Shown here: positions 44,047 to 52,961 of the stretch, piece by piece
How the letters are laid out: each line of letters opens with the position of its first letter
How positions within the stretch are numbered: the first letter of the stretch is position 1
Assembly: GCA_050633505.1 (NCBI GenBank)
Contig: JBOEGQ010000004.1
Location: 605,446-669,445 of the forward strand
DNA: 64,000 bases
Direction: 5' to 3'
DNA from: UBA1672 sp050633505
Lineage (GTDB): Bacteria > Pseudomonadota > Alphaproteobacteria > Micavibrionales > Micavibrionaceae
Translations under genes and position numbers: made by a program
The notes under the pieces: generated by a model
The model's database searches: none
Seen by the model: only the letters and a program-made list of their open reading frames with translations
Told to the model about the DNA's origin: nothing

Positions 44047-44088
44047 CATTTTTAGGGTACGAAGAAATGCCCCCTGCCATAGATACAC

Positions 44089-45504
44089 CTACCGCAAATA
44101 AAGACGCGTAACACTATTTCCACGCTTTAACAGCACCTGCAACACACGCTGCCCTGCATGAGAGAGAATCGCCTTTTCAACATCATCTGGATTTTCAATT
44201 TTGTTTCCATTGATTTCAAGAAACACATCACCTTCCGCCAAGGCGCGCATTGCGTATCCGCCTTGTGGCACCTTAAGAACAACAACGCCCTGCTCTTCTC
44301 CCTGTAAACCCAATTCAACGGCAATAGCCGGATTCAGGTTTCCAATTTGCACATCACGTAAAAGATGCGCCCCCTTCAAAGTGATTACATTACGCGGCGG
44401 AACCTCAGGTGGTGCAATTGCCAATATTTCAAATGTCATCTCTTGCCCCGCACGCAACAAAATGACCGAAGCCTCTTTACCAATGGGGACAGTCGCCATT
44501 CTGAACTTCATCTCGGCAGCATCACGAATAACATGCCCATTCACAGAAATGATAACATCCCCAACCTTCACCCCTGCCTTTTGCAACGGACTTACAGAAT
44601 GCAACCCGGAGACCAATGCCCCATTCGGGCTTTCCATGCCTAAATTTGAGGCAATATCGGCGCTAACGTCTTGTGCCTGAATACCAAGCCATGGCCGAAC
44701 AATTCCCCTATCACCTATCTGCCCGTTTACAGCAGCCGCAATAACACTAGCCACCATTTCAGAGGGAACGGCAAAGCCAATCCCCATCGAGCCTCCACTC
44801 CGTGAATAAATCGCCGTGTTTATACCAACAACACCGCCATCCATTGCAACCAATGGCCCGCCGGAATTACCGGGATTAATCGCTGCATCTGTCTGAATAA
44901 AGAAGTTATAATCACTTATATTCAAAGAAGAGCGCCCTTGCGCAGAAACAATACCACTGGTTACCGTCTGCCCAACACCAAAAGGATTACCAATCGCCAA
45001 AACAAGATCCCCGACCTCCAGAGTCTCACTCGGCTTCAAACGTACAGACGGAAAAGATATTCCCCCTTCTATAACCTTAAGCAAAGCAAGGTCAGAGGCA
45101 TCATCAACAAGCATTAATTTCGCCTCATGTTCATTCCCATCGGCAAGGACAATCGTAATTTCCTCCGCACCACGAACAACATGGGCATTTGTCACAACAA
45201 GCCCGTCCTTTGAAACAATAACCCCGGAACCCAAGGCGCTTTCCACACGTTTACGCATCCGACCACCGAAAAAGTCTCTTCCGAAAAAATCACCAAAAAA
45301 CGGATCGTTCATAAAGGGAGATCTGAAACCAGTTGATACTGTGCGTTTTGTGTATATATTAACCACAGCTGGAGCAACCTCCTTAACAAGTGGTGCAAAA
45401 GAAAGCTGTATCTGCTCTTTTCCCTCTGGTGCTTTGCGTTCTTGCGCAGACACATGGAAAGGCAACAGAAAAAGACATATAAAAAGGATAAACCGATAAA
45501 TCAT
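44089..45504 (-). CDS. degP: Periplasmic DegP/DegQ-type serine protease
   Basis: This HtrA-family protease handles misfolded envelope proteins. Residues 1-20 are a signal peptide (FILFICLFLLPFHVSA). The protease domain has the triad His108 (TNAHVV), Asp138 (DDASDLALL) and Ser214 (NPGNSGGPLV). Two PDZ domains follow, at about 270-365 and 380-471. The length of 471 is normal. A Phe-rich loop (DPFFGDFFGRDFFGG) after the N-terminal helix is typical. The gene is divergent from panB across 51 bases. Confidence 0.95.
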   Translation of the reverse strand: MIYRFILFICLFLLPFHVSAQERKAPEGKEQIQLSFAPLVKEVAPAVVNIYTKRTVSTGFRSPFMNDPFFGDFFGRDFFGGRMRKRVESALGSGVIVSKDGLVVTNAHVVRGAEEITIVLADGNEHEAKLMLVDDASDLALLKVIEGGISFPSVRLKPSETLEVGDLVLAIGNPFGVGQTVTSGIVSAQGRSSLNISDYNFFIQTDAAINPGNSGGPLVAMDGGVVGINTAIYSRSGGSMGIGFAVPSEMVASVIAAAVNGQIGDRGIVRPWLGIQAQDVSADIASNLGMESPNGALVSGLHSVSPLQKAGVKVGDVIISVNGHVIRDAAEMKFRMATVPIGKEASVILLRAGQEMTFEILAIAPPEVPPRNVITLKGAHLLRDVQIGNLNPAIAVELGLQGEEQGVVVLKVPQGGYAMRALAEGDVFLEINGNKIENPDDVEKAILSHAGQRVLQVLLKRGNSVTRLYLR

Positions 45505-45555
45505 AGACTTATTTAAGCGCGGTTTTTATAAAATTCAAGGGGCACAAGCGCCAAA

Positions 45556-46374
45556 ATGACACAAATTTCAAAAATACAACGCACAACCACTCAAACACTC
45601 CAGCAGAAAAATGAGCCAATCGTATGCCTCACAGCCTATAGCAAGCCTATGGCCGAGATACTAGACCCACATTGTGATCTTTTACTGGTTGGTGATTCAA
45701 TTGGCATGGTTCTCTATGGTATGGAAAACACGCTCGGTGTGACACTGGACATTATGATTAATCATGGCAAGGCTGTAACGCGTGGGGCAAAACGCGCCTG
45801 TGTTATCGTTGATATGCCATATGGCACATATGAGGAATCCCCAGAAGAAGCCCTGCACAATGCAAAGCGCATCATCGATGAAACGGGATGCCAAGCCGTC
45901 AAACTAGAAGGTGGCACCAATATTGCCCCAACCATTTCTTACCTGCATCAAAACGGCATAGAGGTGATGGCACATATAGGCTTGCAACCACAATCCGTTA
46001 AAAAAGACGGCGGCTACAGAATCAAGGGTAGAAATAAAACAGAAATCGACACATTAATAAATGATGCTAAGGCTATCGAGCACGCTGGCGCATTCGCCGT
46101 TGTGATAGAGGGCACATTAGAGCCTGTCGCGAAACAAGTAACACAGGCCATCGCCATCCCCACAATCGGCATTGGCGCATCAGCCACATGTGACGGGCAA
46201 ATTTTAGTTACAGAAGATATGCTTGGGCTTTCATCAGGACATATTCCGAAATTCGTTAAGGAATATGCAAACCTTTCTCAAAACATCAGTGCAGCGGTCA
46301 AATCCTATCATGATGATGTGAAATCCAGAGCATTTCCATCTCAGGATCATACATACAACAGGAAGAAAGCATGA
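45556..46374 (+). CDS. panB: 3-methyl-2-oxobutanoate hydroxymethyltransferase
   Basis: PanB makes ketopantoate from alpha-ketoisovalerate and methylene-tetrahydrofolate, the first committed step of pantothenate (CoA) synthesis. The 272-residue TIM barrel has the metal motif LLVGDSIGMVLYG, then DMPYGTYEESPEEAL, AVKLEGG and the substrate stretch AHIGLQPQS. It is coupled by a 4-base overlap (ATGA) to panC. Confidence 0.94.
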   Translation: MTQISKIQRTTTQTLQQKNEPIVCLTAYSKPMAEILDPHCDLLLVGDSIGMVLYGMENTLGVTLDIMINHGKAVTRGAKRACVIVDMPYGTYEESPEEALHNAKRIIDETGCQAVKLEGGTNIAPTISYLHQNGIEVMAHIGLQPQSVKKDGGYRIKGRNKTEIDTLINDAKAIEHAGAFAVVIEGTLEPVAKQVTQAIAIPTIGIGASATCDGQILVTEDMLGLSSGHIPKFVKEYANLSQNISAAVKSYHDDVKSRAFPSQDHTYNRKKA

Positions 46375-47141
46375 GAATTGCCCGTACGCGCCAAGAACTT
46401 GACACACTCCGGGCAGAGCACGCCGGAGGTACCGCCTTCGTTCCAACCATGGGCGCCCTGCATGAAGGGCACCTTTCCCTTATGCAACATGCCGGACAGC
46501 TTCAGCCAAATCTTATCGTCAGCATTTTTGTGAACCCAACACAATTTGCCCCGCATGAAGATTTTGCCTCCTACCCACGTGATGAGCAGAGCGACATGGA
46601 AAAGCTTAAAGATATAGGCGTAGATATTCTGTTCCTGCCAACCACAAAAACGCTATACCCCAATGGTATGGAGAGCAAAATCAAAGCAGGACAAGCAGCC
46701 AACGGTTTAGAAACAGATTTCCGCCCCCACTTCTTTGACGGTGTCGTCAATGTTGTCGCGCGCTTATTCGAAATAATAAAACCTGATACAGCGATTTTTG
46801 GAGAAAAAGACTTTCAACAATTACAAGTAATCAAGGAAATGATAGACACACACGAAATGAACGTCGACGTTATCGGTGCGCCCATTATCCGCGATAAAGA
46901 TGGTCTTGCCCTATCATCTCGTAATGCGTATTTATCGCAAAGCGAACTCTATATAGCGCGACAATTTAACAAGATTCTAAAAAGCAATCTATCCACCGAA
47001 GATATGGCGCAGGAACTCCTGAAGGCCGGCTTTGATAAAATCGACTACATTGAAAAAAGATGGGAACGCATTTTAGGGGCAGCATGGCTTGGCAAAACAC
47101 GGCTCATTGATAATGTTAAGGCGCGCCCCTCCTCCTCATAA
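46371..47141 (+). CDS. panC: Pantothenate synthetase
   Basis: PanC joins pantoate and beta-alanine with ATP. The 256 residues show FVPTMGALHEGHLSLM (nucleotidyl-transferase HxGH), VSIFVNPTQFAP, FGEKDFQQLQVI and LALSSRNAYLS. The C-terminal lid region is about 25 residues shorter than usual (typical length about 280) and ends in ARPSSS, but the catalytic core is complete. It overlaps panB by 4 bases. No panD is present in the window. Confidence 0.93.
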   Translation: MRIARTRQELDTLRAEHAGGTAFVPTMGALHEGHLSLMQHAGQLQPNLIVSIFVNPTQFAPHEDFASYPRDEQSDMEKLKDIGVDILFLPTTKTLYPNGMESKIKAGQAANGLETDFRPHFFDGVVNVVARLFEIIKPDTAIFGEKDFQQLQVIKEMIDTHEMNVDVIGAPIIRDKDGLALSSRNAYLSQSELYIARQFNKILKSNLSTEDMAQELLKAGFDKIDYIEKRWERILGAAWLGKTRLIDNVKARPSSS

Positions 47142-47320
47142 GTGTTATCCTAGCCAAGGCTATAAAGTGCCTGTAAATTGGTTTAAACATCTTATTTTTC
47201 AGCTAGATACGCCTTAATACACCTACGTGTAAACACTTCGCAAAGATGTTAAGGACAGGAAAATCCACCTGACAGGCTTGCCCCCATTTATTCAAATGCC
47301 TATCCCTTTACAAATAAAAA

Positions 47321-47342
47321 CAGCCCATAAAAATATGGGCTG
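47321..47342 (-). terminator. Terminator of the ribosomal alpha operon
   Basis: CAGCCCATA and TATGGGCTG form a perfect 9-bp stem with a 4-base loop. On the minus strand the stem is followed by TTTTTATTTG, 30 bases after the rplQ stop. Confidence 0.9.
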
Positions 47343-47371
47343 CCTAATTACGTGTAGTAACAGTGCGCGCA

Positions 47372-47833
47372 TTAACCTGCGACAGCAGCCTGCTCTTCTT
47401 CACCGTCAAACTCATCATTGAATTGAACCGGACCTGAATCCTGACCTTTGGCATCAACATCACGGTCAACTAATTCAATAACAGCCATAGGCGCCGCATC
47501 ACCATAACGGAAACCCGCCTTTAGAACACGAACATATCCACCCGGACGACCTTCGTAACGTTCTGCAAGGACATCAAAAATTTTCTTTGCCTGCTCTTCA
47601 TCACGAAGCTTTGCAATAACCTGACGACGTTTCGCCAATGCTGTTTCCGGCTTCGCCGCTGCGTGTTTACCCAAAGTAATAAGTTTTTCCAAATATGGAC
47701 GAAGTTCCTTCGCCTTTGGAAGTGTTGTTGTGATCTGCTCATGCTTAACCAGCGAAGCAGCCATGTTTGCCAACATTGCCTTACGGTGGCTGGAAGTTCT
47801 GTTTAATTTACGTTGTTTGATGCGATGTTTCAT
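47372..47833 (-). CDS. rplQ: Ribosomal protein L17
   Basis: Large-subunit protein of 153 residues near the exit tunnel. The family start MKHRIKQRKLNRTSSHRKAM and the core RYEGRPGGYVRVLKAGFRYGDAAPMAVIEL are present. A C-terminal acidic extension from about residue 127 (DEFDGEEEQAAVAG) is absent in the 127-residue E. coli protein. Last gene of the cluster; separated from rpoA by 181 bases with two hairpins. Confidence 0.97.
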   Translation of the reverse strand: MKHRIKQRKLNRTSSHRKAMLANMAASLVKHEQITTTLPKAKELRPYLEKLITLGKHAAAKPETALAKRRQVIAKLRDEEQAKKIFDVLAERYEGRPGGYVRVLKAGFRYGDAAPMAVIELVDRDVDAKGQDSGPVQFNDEFDGEEEQAAVAG

Positions 47834-47940
47834 CGTTCATCCTTTCTTTTCCGGCGCTTGCGCCCATCTGCGAGAGATCCATAGATATCTCATAATAAAA
47901 CCATATGCCACTATCCAAACGGATGTTCTACATATGACAC

Positions 47941-47992
47941 GAAAAGCACCATGCTTTTCCATTTAAGTCCGAAGCCCGTAACAAACGGACTT
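47941..47992. repeat. Two hairpins between rpoA and rplQ
   Basis: GAAAAGC/GCTTTTC (47941-47959) and AAGTCCG/CGGACTT (47965-47992) are perfect 7-bp stems in the 181-base gap. No U-tract follows either, so they look like RNA processing or translation-control elements rather than terminators. Confidence 0.5.
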
Positions 47993-48014
47993 CAGAAAAC
48001 TTTACCAAACAGCC

Positions 48015-49031
48015 TTAGAATTGCTGATCGTCAAGCTTACGTGCAAGCTCTTCAATATTCTCAGGAGGCCATCCTTCAACTTGCATACCAAGATACAAGC
48101 CCATAGTCTGAAGTACTTCTTTGATTTCATTCAAAGACTTACGTCCAAAGTTCGGCGTACGAAGCATATCGCTTTCAGATTTCTGAACAAGATCACCGAT
48201 GTAAACGATATTGTCATTTTTCAGACAGTTCGCAGAACGAACAGACAGCTCAAGCTCTTCAACCTTCTTAAGAAGGTTTTTATTGAATGGAAGCTCTTCC
48301 GGCTCTTCCTTCTTCGCTTCTTCTTCCGGCTCATCAAAGTTAACAAAGACCTGAAGTTGATCTTGCATAATACGAGCAGCATAAGCAACCGCATCTTCCG
48401 GTGTAATCACGCCATTTGTTGTGATTTCAAGTGCAAGCTTGTCATAGTCTGTGATCTGACCAACACGTGTGTCTGTAACTTCATATGTTACTTTACGTAC
48501 CGGTGAGAATACAGAATCAATCGGAATCAAACCAACCGGACAATCTTCCGGACGATTCTGCGCCGCAGGACAATATCCCTTACCTGTATCTACTGTCATT
48601 TCCATGTTCAACTTCGCACCTTTATCCAAAGTACAAATAATCAAATCAGGGTTCATGATTTCAATATCAGCACCAGCTTCAATCTGTGCTGCAGTCACTT
48701 CGCATGGACCTTCTGCAACAAGGCGCATTTTACGTGGCCCTTCTGCATGCATACGAACCGCGAGTGCCTTAAGATTCAAGATAATGTTGGTAACGTCTTC
48801 ACGGACACCTTCAACAGAAGAGAATTCATGTAGAACACCATCAATTTGCACAGCTGTTACCGCCGCACCTTGTAGAGAAGACAATAGAATACGACGAATC
48901 GCATTTCCAAGTGTCAGACCGAACCCACGTTCAAGCGGCTCTGCAATCACCTTACCGGTATTAATACCTGTGGTGTCAGCAACTTCCAACTTTTGTGGTT
49001 TAATCAGCTCTTGCCAGTTTTTCTGTATCAT
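48015..49031 (-). CDS. rpoA: RNA polymerase alpha subunit
   Basis: The 338-residue alpha subunit has an N-terminal dimer/assembly domain (AEPLERGFGLTLGNAIRRILLSSLQG, about 1-235), an acidic linker (EEEAKKEEPEEL) and a C-terminal domain (about 250-338, LELSVRSANCLKNDNIVYIGDL, RTPNFGRKSLNEIKEVL) that contacts UP elements and activators. The start follows GGAAAAAC. A hairpin lies in the 110-base gap before it. Confidence 0.98.
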   Translation of the reverse strand: MIQKNWQELIKPQKLEVADTTGINTGKVIAEPLERGFGLTLGNAIRRILLSSLQGAAVTAVQIDGVLHEFSSVEGVREDVTNIILNLKALAVRMHAEGPRKMRLVAEGPCEVTAAQIEAGADIEIMNPDLIICTLDKGAKLNMEMTVDTGKGYCPAAQNRPEDCPVGLIPIDSVFSPVRKVTYEVTDTRVGQITDYDKLALEITTNGVITPEDAVAYAARIMQDQLQVFVNFDEPEEEAKKEEPEELPFNKNLLKKVEELELSVRSANCLKNDNIVYIGDLVQKSESDMLRTPNFGRKSLNEIKEVLQTMGLYLGMQVEGWPPENIEELARKLDDQQF

Positions 49032-49101
49032 AGTTTTTCCTTTTCACTTCACCCGGCTCTTAACCGGTCTCTTGTTACTATTAAAAATTAAGGGTGTCAT
49101 C

Positions 49102-49124
49102 AGGCTCTTCATTACAAAGAGCCT
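49102..49124. repeat. Hairpin between rpsK and rpoA
   Basis: AGGCTCTT and AAGAGCCT are perfect 8-bp arms around a 7-base loop, in the 110-base spacer ahead of rpoA. There is no U-run, so it is not a terminator; it might stabilise or regulate the rpoA message. Confidence 0.45.
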
Positions 49125-49141
49125 AACAAACAGATCAATAA

Positions 49142-49525
49142 TTAAACACGACGGCGCTTTGGTGGGCGACATCCGTTATGTGGTATTGGCGTAATGTCTT
49201 TGATAGACTTGATTGTAAAGCCGATTGCCTGCAATGCACGCAATGCAGATTCACGACCTGAACCAGGTCCCTTAACACGAACGTCTAGTTCCTTCATACC
49301 GTGTTCCTGTGCCTTACGCCCTGCATCTTCTGCAGCAACCTGCGATGCGTATGGTGTAGACTTACGAGAGCCTCTAAAGCCCATCATCCCTGAAGATGAC
49401 CAAGATACAACATTACCTTGTTCGTCAGAAATTGTAACTAATGTGTTGTTAAAAGTAGAGTTCACATGAACAATACCGGACACAATATTCTTTTTTTCTT
49501 TTTTCTTTGCCTTAGGTTTAGCCAT
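49142..49525 (-). CDS. rpsK: Ribosomal protein S11
   Basis: Small-subunit platform protein of 127 residues. The conserved core (NSTFNNTLVTISDEQGNVVSW, GPGSGRESALRAL) and the basic end CRPPKRRRV are intact. It follows rpsM by 14 bases with a GGAGGACATG-type ribosome site. Confidence 0.98.
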   Translation of the reverse strand: MAKPKAKKKEKKNIVSGIVHVNSTFNNTLVTISDEQGNVVSWSSSGMMGFRGSRKSTPYASQVAAEDAGRKAQEHGMKELDVRVKGPGSGRESALRALQAIGFTIKSIKDITPIPHNGCRPPKRRRV

Positions 49526-49539
49526 TTTTCATGTCCTCC

Positions 49540-49911
49540 TTATTTCTTCTTACCGGCAATAGGTCTTGCAGGACCTTTGCGAGTACGTGCATTAACGCGT
49601 GTGTTCTGCCCACGAACAGGAAGACCATTTCTATGACGAAGTCCACGGTAACATTTCATGTCCATCAAGCGTTTGATGTTCATTGATACTTCACGACGAA
49701 GATCCCCTTCAATCGTATATTCATCACCATCTACTTCACTACGAATTGCATTCAAAATTGCATCATCAGCTTGACCCATGCGCATTTGCACATCGATTTT
49801 CAGCTTTTCACAAATTTTAAATGCTGTTGTGTGACCAATACCGTGAATATATGTCAGGGCAATTGGAATACGTTTATTATCGGGAACGTTAACCCCAGCA
49901 ATACGTGCCAT
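49540..49911 (-). CDS. rpsM: Ribosomal protein S13
   Basis: Small-subunit head protein of 123 residues starting MARIAGVNVPDNKRIPIAL at 49911, after AAAGG. A longer in-frame reading from 50145 covers the mRNA leader and a promoter and is not part of the protein. The C-terminal RGQNTRVNARTRKGPARP is intact. First gene of the separately transcribed alpha operon (rpsM-rpsK-rpoA-rplQ). Confidence 0.97.
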   Translation of the reverse strand: MARIAGVNVPDNKRIPIALTYIHGIGHTTAFKICEKLKIDVQMRMGQADDAILNAIRSEVDGDEYTIEGDLRREVSMNIKRLMDMKCYRGLRHRNGLPVRGQNTRVNARTRKGPARPIAGKKK

Positions 49912-50089
49912 TTCATTTCCTTTTATCTTATTTATAAGCAGCCAAAAAACCATTTTTTGAGTGCTAACCGAACCGTATAATATTCCGCGCGTTAAGCGTT
50001 CATACCGCCAGTTCGTAAACATTACGCCTGTCCGTTTTACGGTTTTACCCGACAACAGGCAGACTTCTCCATACTTTGAAGATGGGCGC
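49912..50089 (-). promoter_or_regulatory. Leader of the rpsM (alpha) operon
   Basis: About 170 bases run from the predicted start site to the rpsM ATG. The leader folds: GCCTGT pairs with ACAGGC around a CGG/CCG inner part (minus strand, near 50010-50070). In E. coli the alpha operon leader is controlled by S4; here rpsD is absent from the cluster, so the regulator cannot be named. Confidence 0.45.
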
Positions 50090-50117
50090 ATTATAGAAAT
50101 AATCATACACACGTCAA
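50090..50117 (-). promoter_or_regulatory. Strong sigma-70-type promoter for rpsM operon
   Basis: On the minus strand TTGACG (50117-50112), 16 bases, then TATAAT (50095-50090), a near-consensus pair. It lies 180 bases before rpsM and about 100 bases after the adk terminator. Confidence 0.8.
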
Positions 50118-50217
50118 GATATTTATTCACCCTCAGACAAAACACGCATTCCAGACGAATAAAGGACCGCGCAGAAATGCAAAAAAACAGCCCAAATCAA
50201 CGTTCTACTACATAAAA

Positions 50218-50245
50218 AAAGCCGCAACAAAAACAGTGCGACTTT
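50218..50245 (-). terminator. Terminator after adk
   Basis: On the minus strand AAAGTCGCA pairs with TGCGGCTTT (one G-U) around a 10-base loop and runs into TTTTTT. It ends the spc operon 27 bases after adk. Confidence 0.85.
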
Positions 50246-50271
50246 CAAAAAATTTTCATCTCACGCAATTG

Positions 50272-50838
50272 CTATTCCAATATTGCTTCAATCTGTGCTG
50301 TGACCTCTTCGATCGGGCGCATGCCATCAACGCGACGCAATAGTTTCTTCCCTTCATAATACGGTAGAACAGGCGCGGTTTGCGCCTCATAAACATCAAG
50401 ACGATTTTTCAAAACCTCTTCATTATCATCAGAGCGTGCACCGTCTGTTTCAGCAGATCTTTGCTTAATACGGTCTAACAAAATTGTATTATCAACCTCA
50501 AGAACAATAACGTGGTCAATCTCACGGGCCATGTTCTGCAGCATATCATCCAAAGCCTCTGCCTGCGCAACGGTACGTGGGAAACCATCAAGGATGAAGC
50601 CCTTCTCACATTCAGGCTCGCTAATACAGCTTCCGATCAATTCAATGATAATATCATCCGAAACAAGCTGACCTGAGTCCATGATAGATTTCAAGGTTTT
50701 CCCAAGGTCACTTTCACTGGCAACTTCTGCGCGTAGCATATCACCTGTCGCCAATTGTTTAAGCTTGTAGTTTTGCTGTATTAACGCCGCTTGTGTTCCT
50801 TTACCGGCACCAGGCGGGCCAAACATAATAATGTTCAT
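50272..50838 (-). CDS. adk: Adenylate kinase
   Basis: Adk interconverts AMP, ADP and ATP. The 188-residue short-lid form has FGPPGAGKGTQA, DGFPRTVAQAEAL and the arginines of RSAETDGARSDD. The long zinc-type lid is missing, as in many Alphaproteobacteria. It is 12 bases downstream of secY in the spc operon. Confidence 0.97.
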   Translation of the reverse strand: MNIIMFGPPGAGKGTQAALIQQNYKLKQLATGDMLRAEVASESDLGKTLKSIMDSGQLVSDDIIIELIGSCISEPECEKGFILDGFPRTVAQAEALDDMLQNMAREIDHVIVLEVDNTILLDRIKQRSAETDGARSDDNEEVLKNRLDVYEAQTAPVLPYYEGKKLLRRVDGMRPIEEVTAQIEAILE

Positions 50839-50850
50839 AGTCTATATCTC

Positions 50851-52179
50851 CTATCTACGACGTCCACGCAGTTTCGTCTTCTTAACCAACCCTTCATATT
50901 GGTGAGCAACCAAATGAGAGTGTATTTGCGCAACAGTATCCATGGTCACGCTAACCACAATCAGCAAACTCGTTCCACCAAAATAGAAAGGCATATTATA
51001 CTTCGCAATCAAAAACTCAGGAAGCAGACAAATAAAGACAAGATACAACGCCCCAACCACCGTTAAGCGCGTCAAAACAAAGTCAAAATAGTCTGCCGTG
51101 TTTTTACCCGGACGTATACCCGGAACAAAACCACCATACTTACGCAAAGTCTCCGCATTATCTTCAGGATTAAAGACAATTGCAGTATAGAAAAAGCAGA
51201 AAAACGCAATTAGTAAACCATATAGCACCATATAGACAGGCTGTCCGTGCTGAAGATATCGTGCCATATCCGACCAAAAATCACTCTCTTCAACCCCAAC
51301 GAAACCAACAACAGTTAGCGGTAGTAACAAAAGAGATGATGCAAAGATCGGTGGAATAACACCAGCTGTATTCAGCTTAAGCGGAATATGGTTTGTCTGC
51401 GCTTGGGTCATTTTGTTTCCGACCTGACGCTTAGGGTATTGTACAACAACACGACGCTGCGCGCGTTCTACATACACGATCAAAGCAATAACAGCGATGA
51501 TCATCCCAACCAGAAGCAAAAGCGCAGAACCACTGAACGTGCCCTGACGGGTCAGTTCAAGTGTTGAACCAATCGCACGAGGCAATTCTGCAACAATACC
51601 GGCAAAGATAATAAGTGAAATCCCGTTACCAACACCGCGACTTGTAATTTGTTCACCAAGCCACATAAGGAATACTGTACCACCAACAATCGTAATCACA
51701 GTTGAAATACGGAAGAACATCCCCGGCTCAATAACCGCAGAACCAGATTCCAATCCAACGGCAAGACCGTATGCCTGCACAGTTGCCAGTAAAACCGTTA
51801 AGTAACGGGTATACTGGTTAATTTTCATACGTCCGACTTCGCCTTCTTTTTTCAGCTCTTCAAGCTGTTTAGACATTGCTGTCGCAAGCTGCATAATAAT
51901 AGAAGCCGAAATATAAGGCATAATATTCAAGGAGAATATGGTCATACGGGACAACGCCCCACCTGAGAACATGTTAAACATGTCCAAGATACCGCCACCC
52001 TTTTGAGTGAAAAAGCGATTCCATTCGACAATATCAATCCCAGGAATAGGAATATAGGTTCCCAAACGATAAACGAGCAACGCCCCCAAAACGAAGAGAA
52101 TACGTTGCTTTAACTCAGTCGCCTTAGATAAAGCGCCCCAATTTGCATTTTTTGCCAATTGTTCAACGGCGGATGCCAT
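50851..52179 (-). CDS. secY: Protein translocase channel SecY
   Basis: The 442-residue inner-membrane channel subunit has ten transmembrane segments, the plug region after segment 1 (GTYIPIPGID), SASIIMQL in segment 2 and the cytoplasmic loop RPGKNTADYFDFVLTRLT. The end LVKKTKLRGRRR is basic. It works with SecE, SecG and SecA to export proteins with signal peptides, including many in this window. The upstream neighbours are unusual (two exported HExxH proteins instead of rplO). Confidence 0.97.
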   Translation of the reverse strand: MASAVEQLAKNANWGALSKATELKQRILFVLGALLVYRLGTYIPIPGIDIVEWNRFFTQKGGGILDMFNMFSGGALSRMTIFSLNIMPYISASIIMQLATAMSKQLEELKKEGEVGRMKINQYTRYLTVLLATVQAYGLAVGLESGSAVIEPGMFFRISTVITIVGGTVFLMWLGEQITSRGVGNGISLIIFAGIVAELPRAIGSTLELTRQGTFSGSALLLLVGMIIAVIALIVYVERAQRRVVVQYPKRQVGNKMTQAQTNHIPLKLNTAGVIPPIFASSLLLLPLTVVGFVGVEESDFWSDMARYLQHGQPVYMVLYGLLIAFFCFFYTAIVFNPEDNAETLRKYGGFVPGIRPGKNTADYFDFVLTRLTVVGALYLVFICLLPEFLIAKYNMPFYFGGTSLLIVVSVTMDTVAQIHSHLVAHQYEGLVKKTKLRGRRR

Positions 52180-52232
52180 ACTCTATTACCTTTATATTAT
52201 TTTTCTTGAACACAGAGTAATAAAGAAAACTT

Positions 52233-52258
52233 CGCAGACAGACAAGCCCTGTCTTGCG
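52233..52258. terminator. Terminator-like hairpin before secY
   Basis: CGCAGACA pairs with TGTC(T)TGCG (one bulge). On the minus strand the stem is followed by AAGTTTTCTTTATT. It lies between the HExxH gene pair and secY and could reduce read-through. Confidence 0.5.
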
Positions 52259-52282
52259 GAAAAATAGAATCAAATCAGAGTT

Positions 52283-52939
52283 TTATTCATCTTCCAGCTT
52301 TTTATCCCAACGATGACAAACATCCATCACACGTTGGTACTCTTCTTCACTATCGATTTCCTGCTGCCGAGAAGAGAGCTCCTCCATAATTCCTTGCATA
52401 TAAACGTTAAGCCCTGCACTCAAATATTCAATGATTTGCTCTTTTTGTGCATCGATGTCATCAACACGTACAGGATCAAAAACCGGTGTATCCCGTGCAA
52501 CACTACGAAGATGTGCCCGATATAACGGCGTATACTCATTATGTGTGATCTTAAGGGTATTCACATGCTTATTCTCATGACGCATAACCGCATTATATTC
52601 ACACGATCCCCGCCCAAAGTTATTCGCAATATAAATTTTAGGGCGCGCAAAAAAGACGGCCTCTACCCTTTTCACTTTTAAGCAATATAAGCCATGATCG
52701 TACGGCTTTGCCTCGAATGATGTTTCGAAACGTGTACCGACCTCACCACCGGCCAGCCCCAATACTTGCCTATGGCTATTCTGTAGATCTGTCAAATCGT
52801 TCGCACTTTGTGTCCGAACATACTCAATCTGATCAATGGTATTATAAAGGTATGTATGCGGGCGATGATCACCGCATCCCTTCGCCCATACGGACGGGGC
52901 CGTCAAAATACAAATAGAAACAATAAGTGCAAACCGCAT
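52283..52939 (-). CDS. Exported HExxH protein A (putative metalloprotease)
   Basis: The 218-residue protein starts at the ATG at 52939 (AAGGGG upstream; a longer frame from 52993 overlaps the preceding gene). The signal peptide is 1-19 (FALIVSICILTAPSVWA). The mature protein has HENKH at 121-125, a zinc-type HExxH motif, and four cysteines (22, 86, 113, about 208). Cys113 sits in SCEY just before HExxH. It is a paralogue of the gene immediately upstream, sharing all four cysteines and the SCEYxxVxxHExxH block. Protease function is plausible but unproven. It lies in the spc operon between rplO and secY. Confidence 0.7.
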   Translation of the reverse strand: MRFALIVSICILTAPSVWAKGCGDHRPHTYLYNTIDQIEYVRTQSANDLTDLQNSHRQVLGLAGGEVGTRFETSFEAKPYDHGLYCLKVKRVEAVFFARPKIYIANNFGRGSCEYNAVMRHENKHVNTLKITHNEYTPLYRAHLRSVARDTPVFDPVRVDDIDAQKEQIIEYLSAGLNVYMQGIMEELSSRQQEIDSEEEYQRVMDVCHRWDKKLEDE

Positions 52940-52961
52940 AAGATAAGCCCCTTGGATACCC

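Noticed and set aside
47142..47320. Possible tRNA or small RNA in the panC-rplQ gap
   Set aside because: No cloverleaf or TPsiC-like segment found; only the terminator at 47321-47342 is supported.
48469..49194. 241-codon plus-strand frame opposite rpoA
   Set aside because: It lies antisense to a certain gene and shows no conserved motif; length is explained by codon bias of rpoA.
49912..50145. In-frame upstream extension of rpsM to 201 residues
   Set aside because: It reads through the promoter and mRNA leader; the family start MARIAGVN at 49911 has its own ribosome site.
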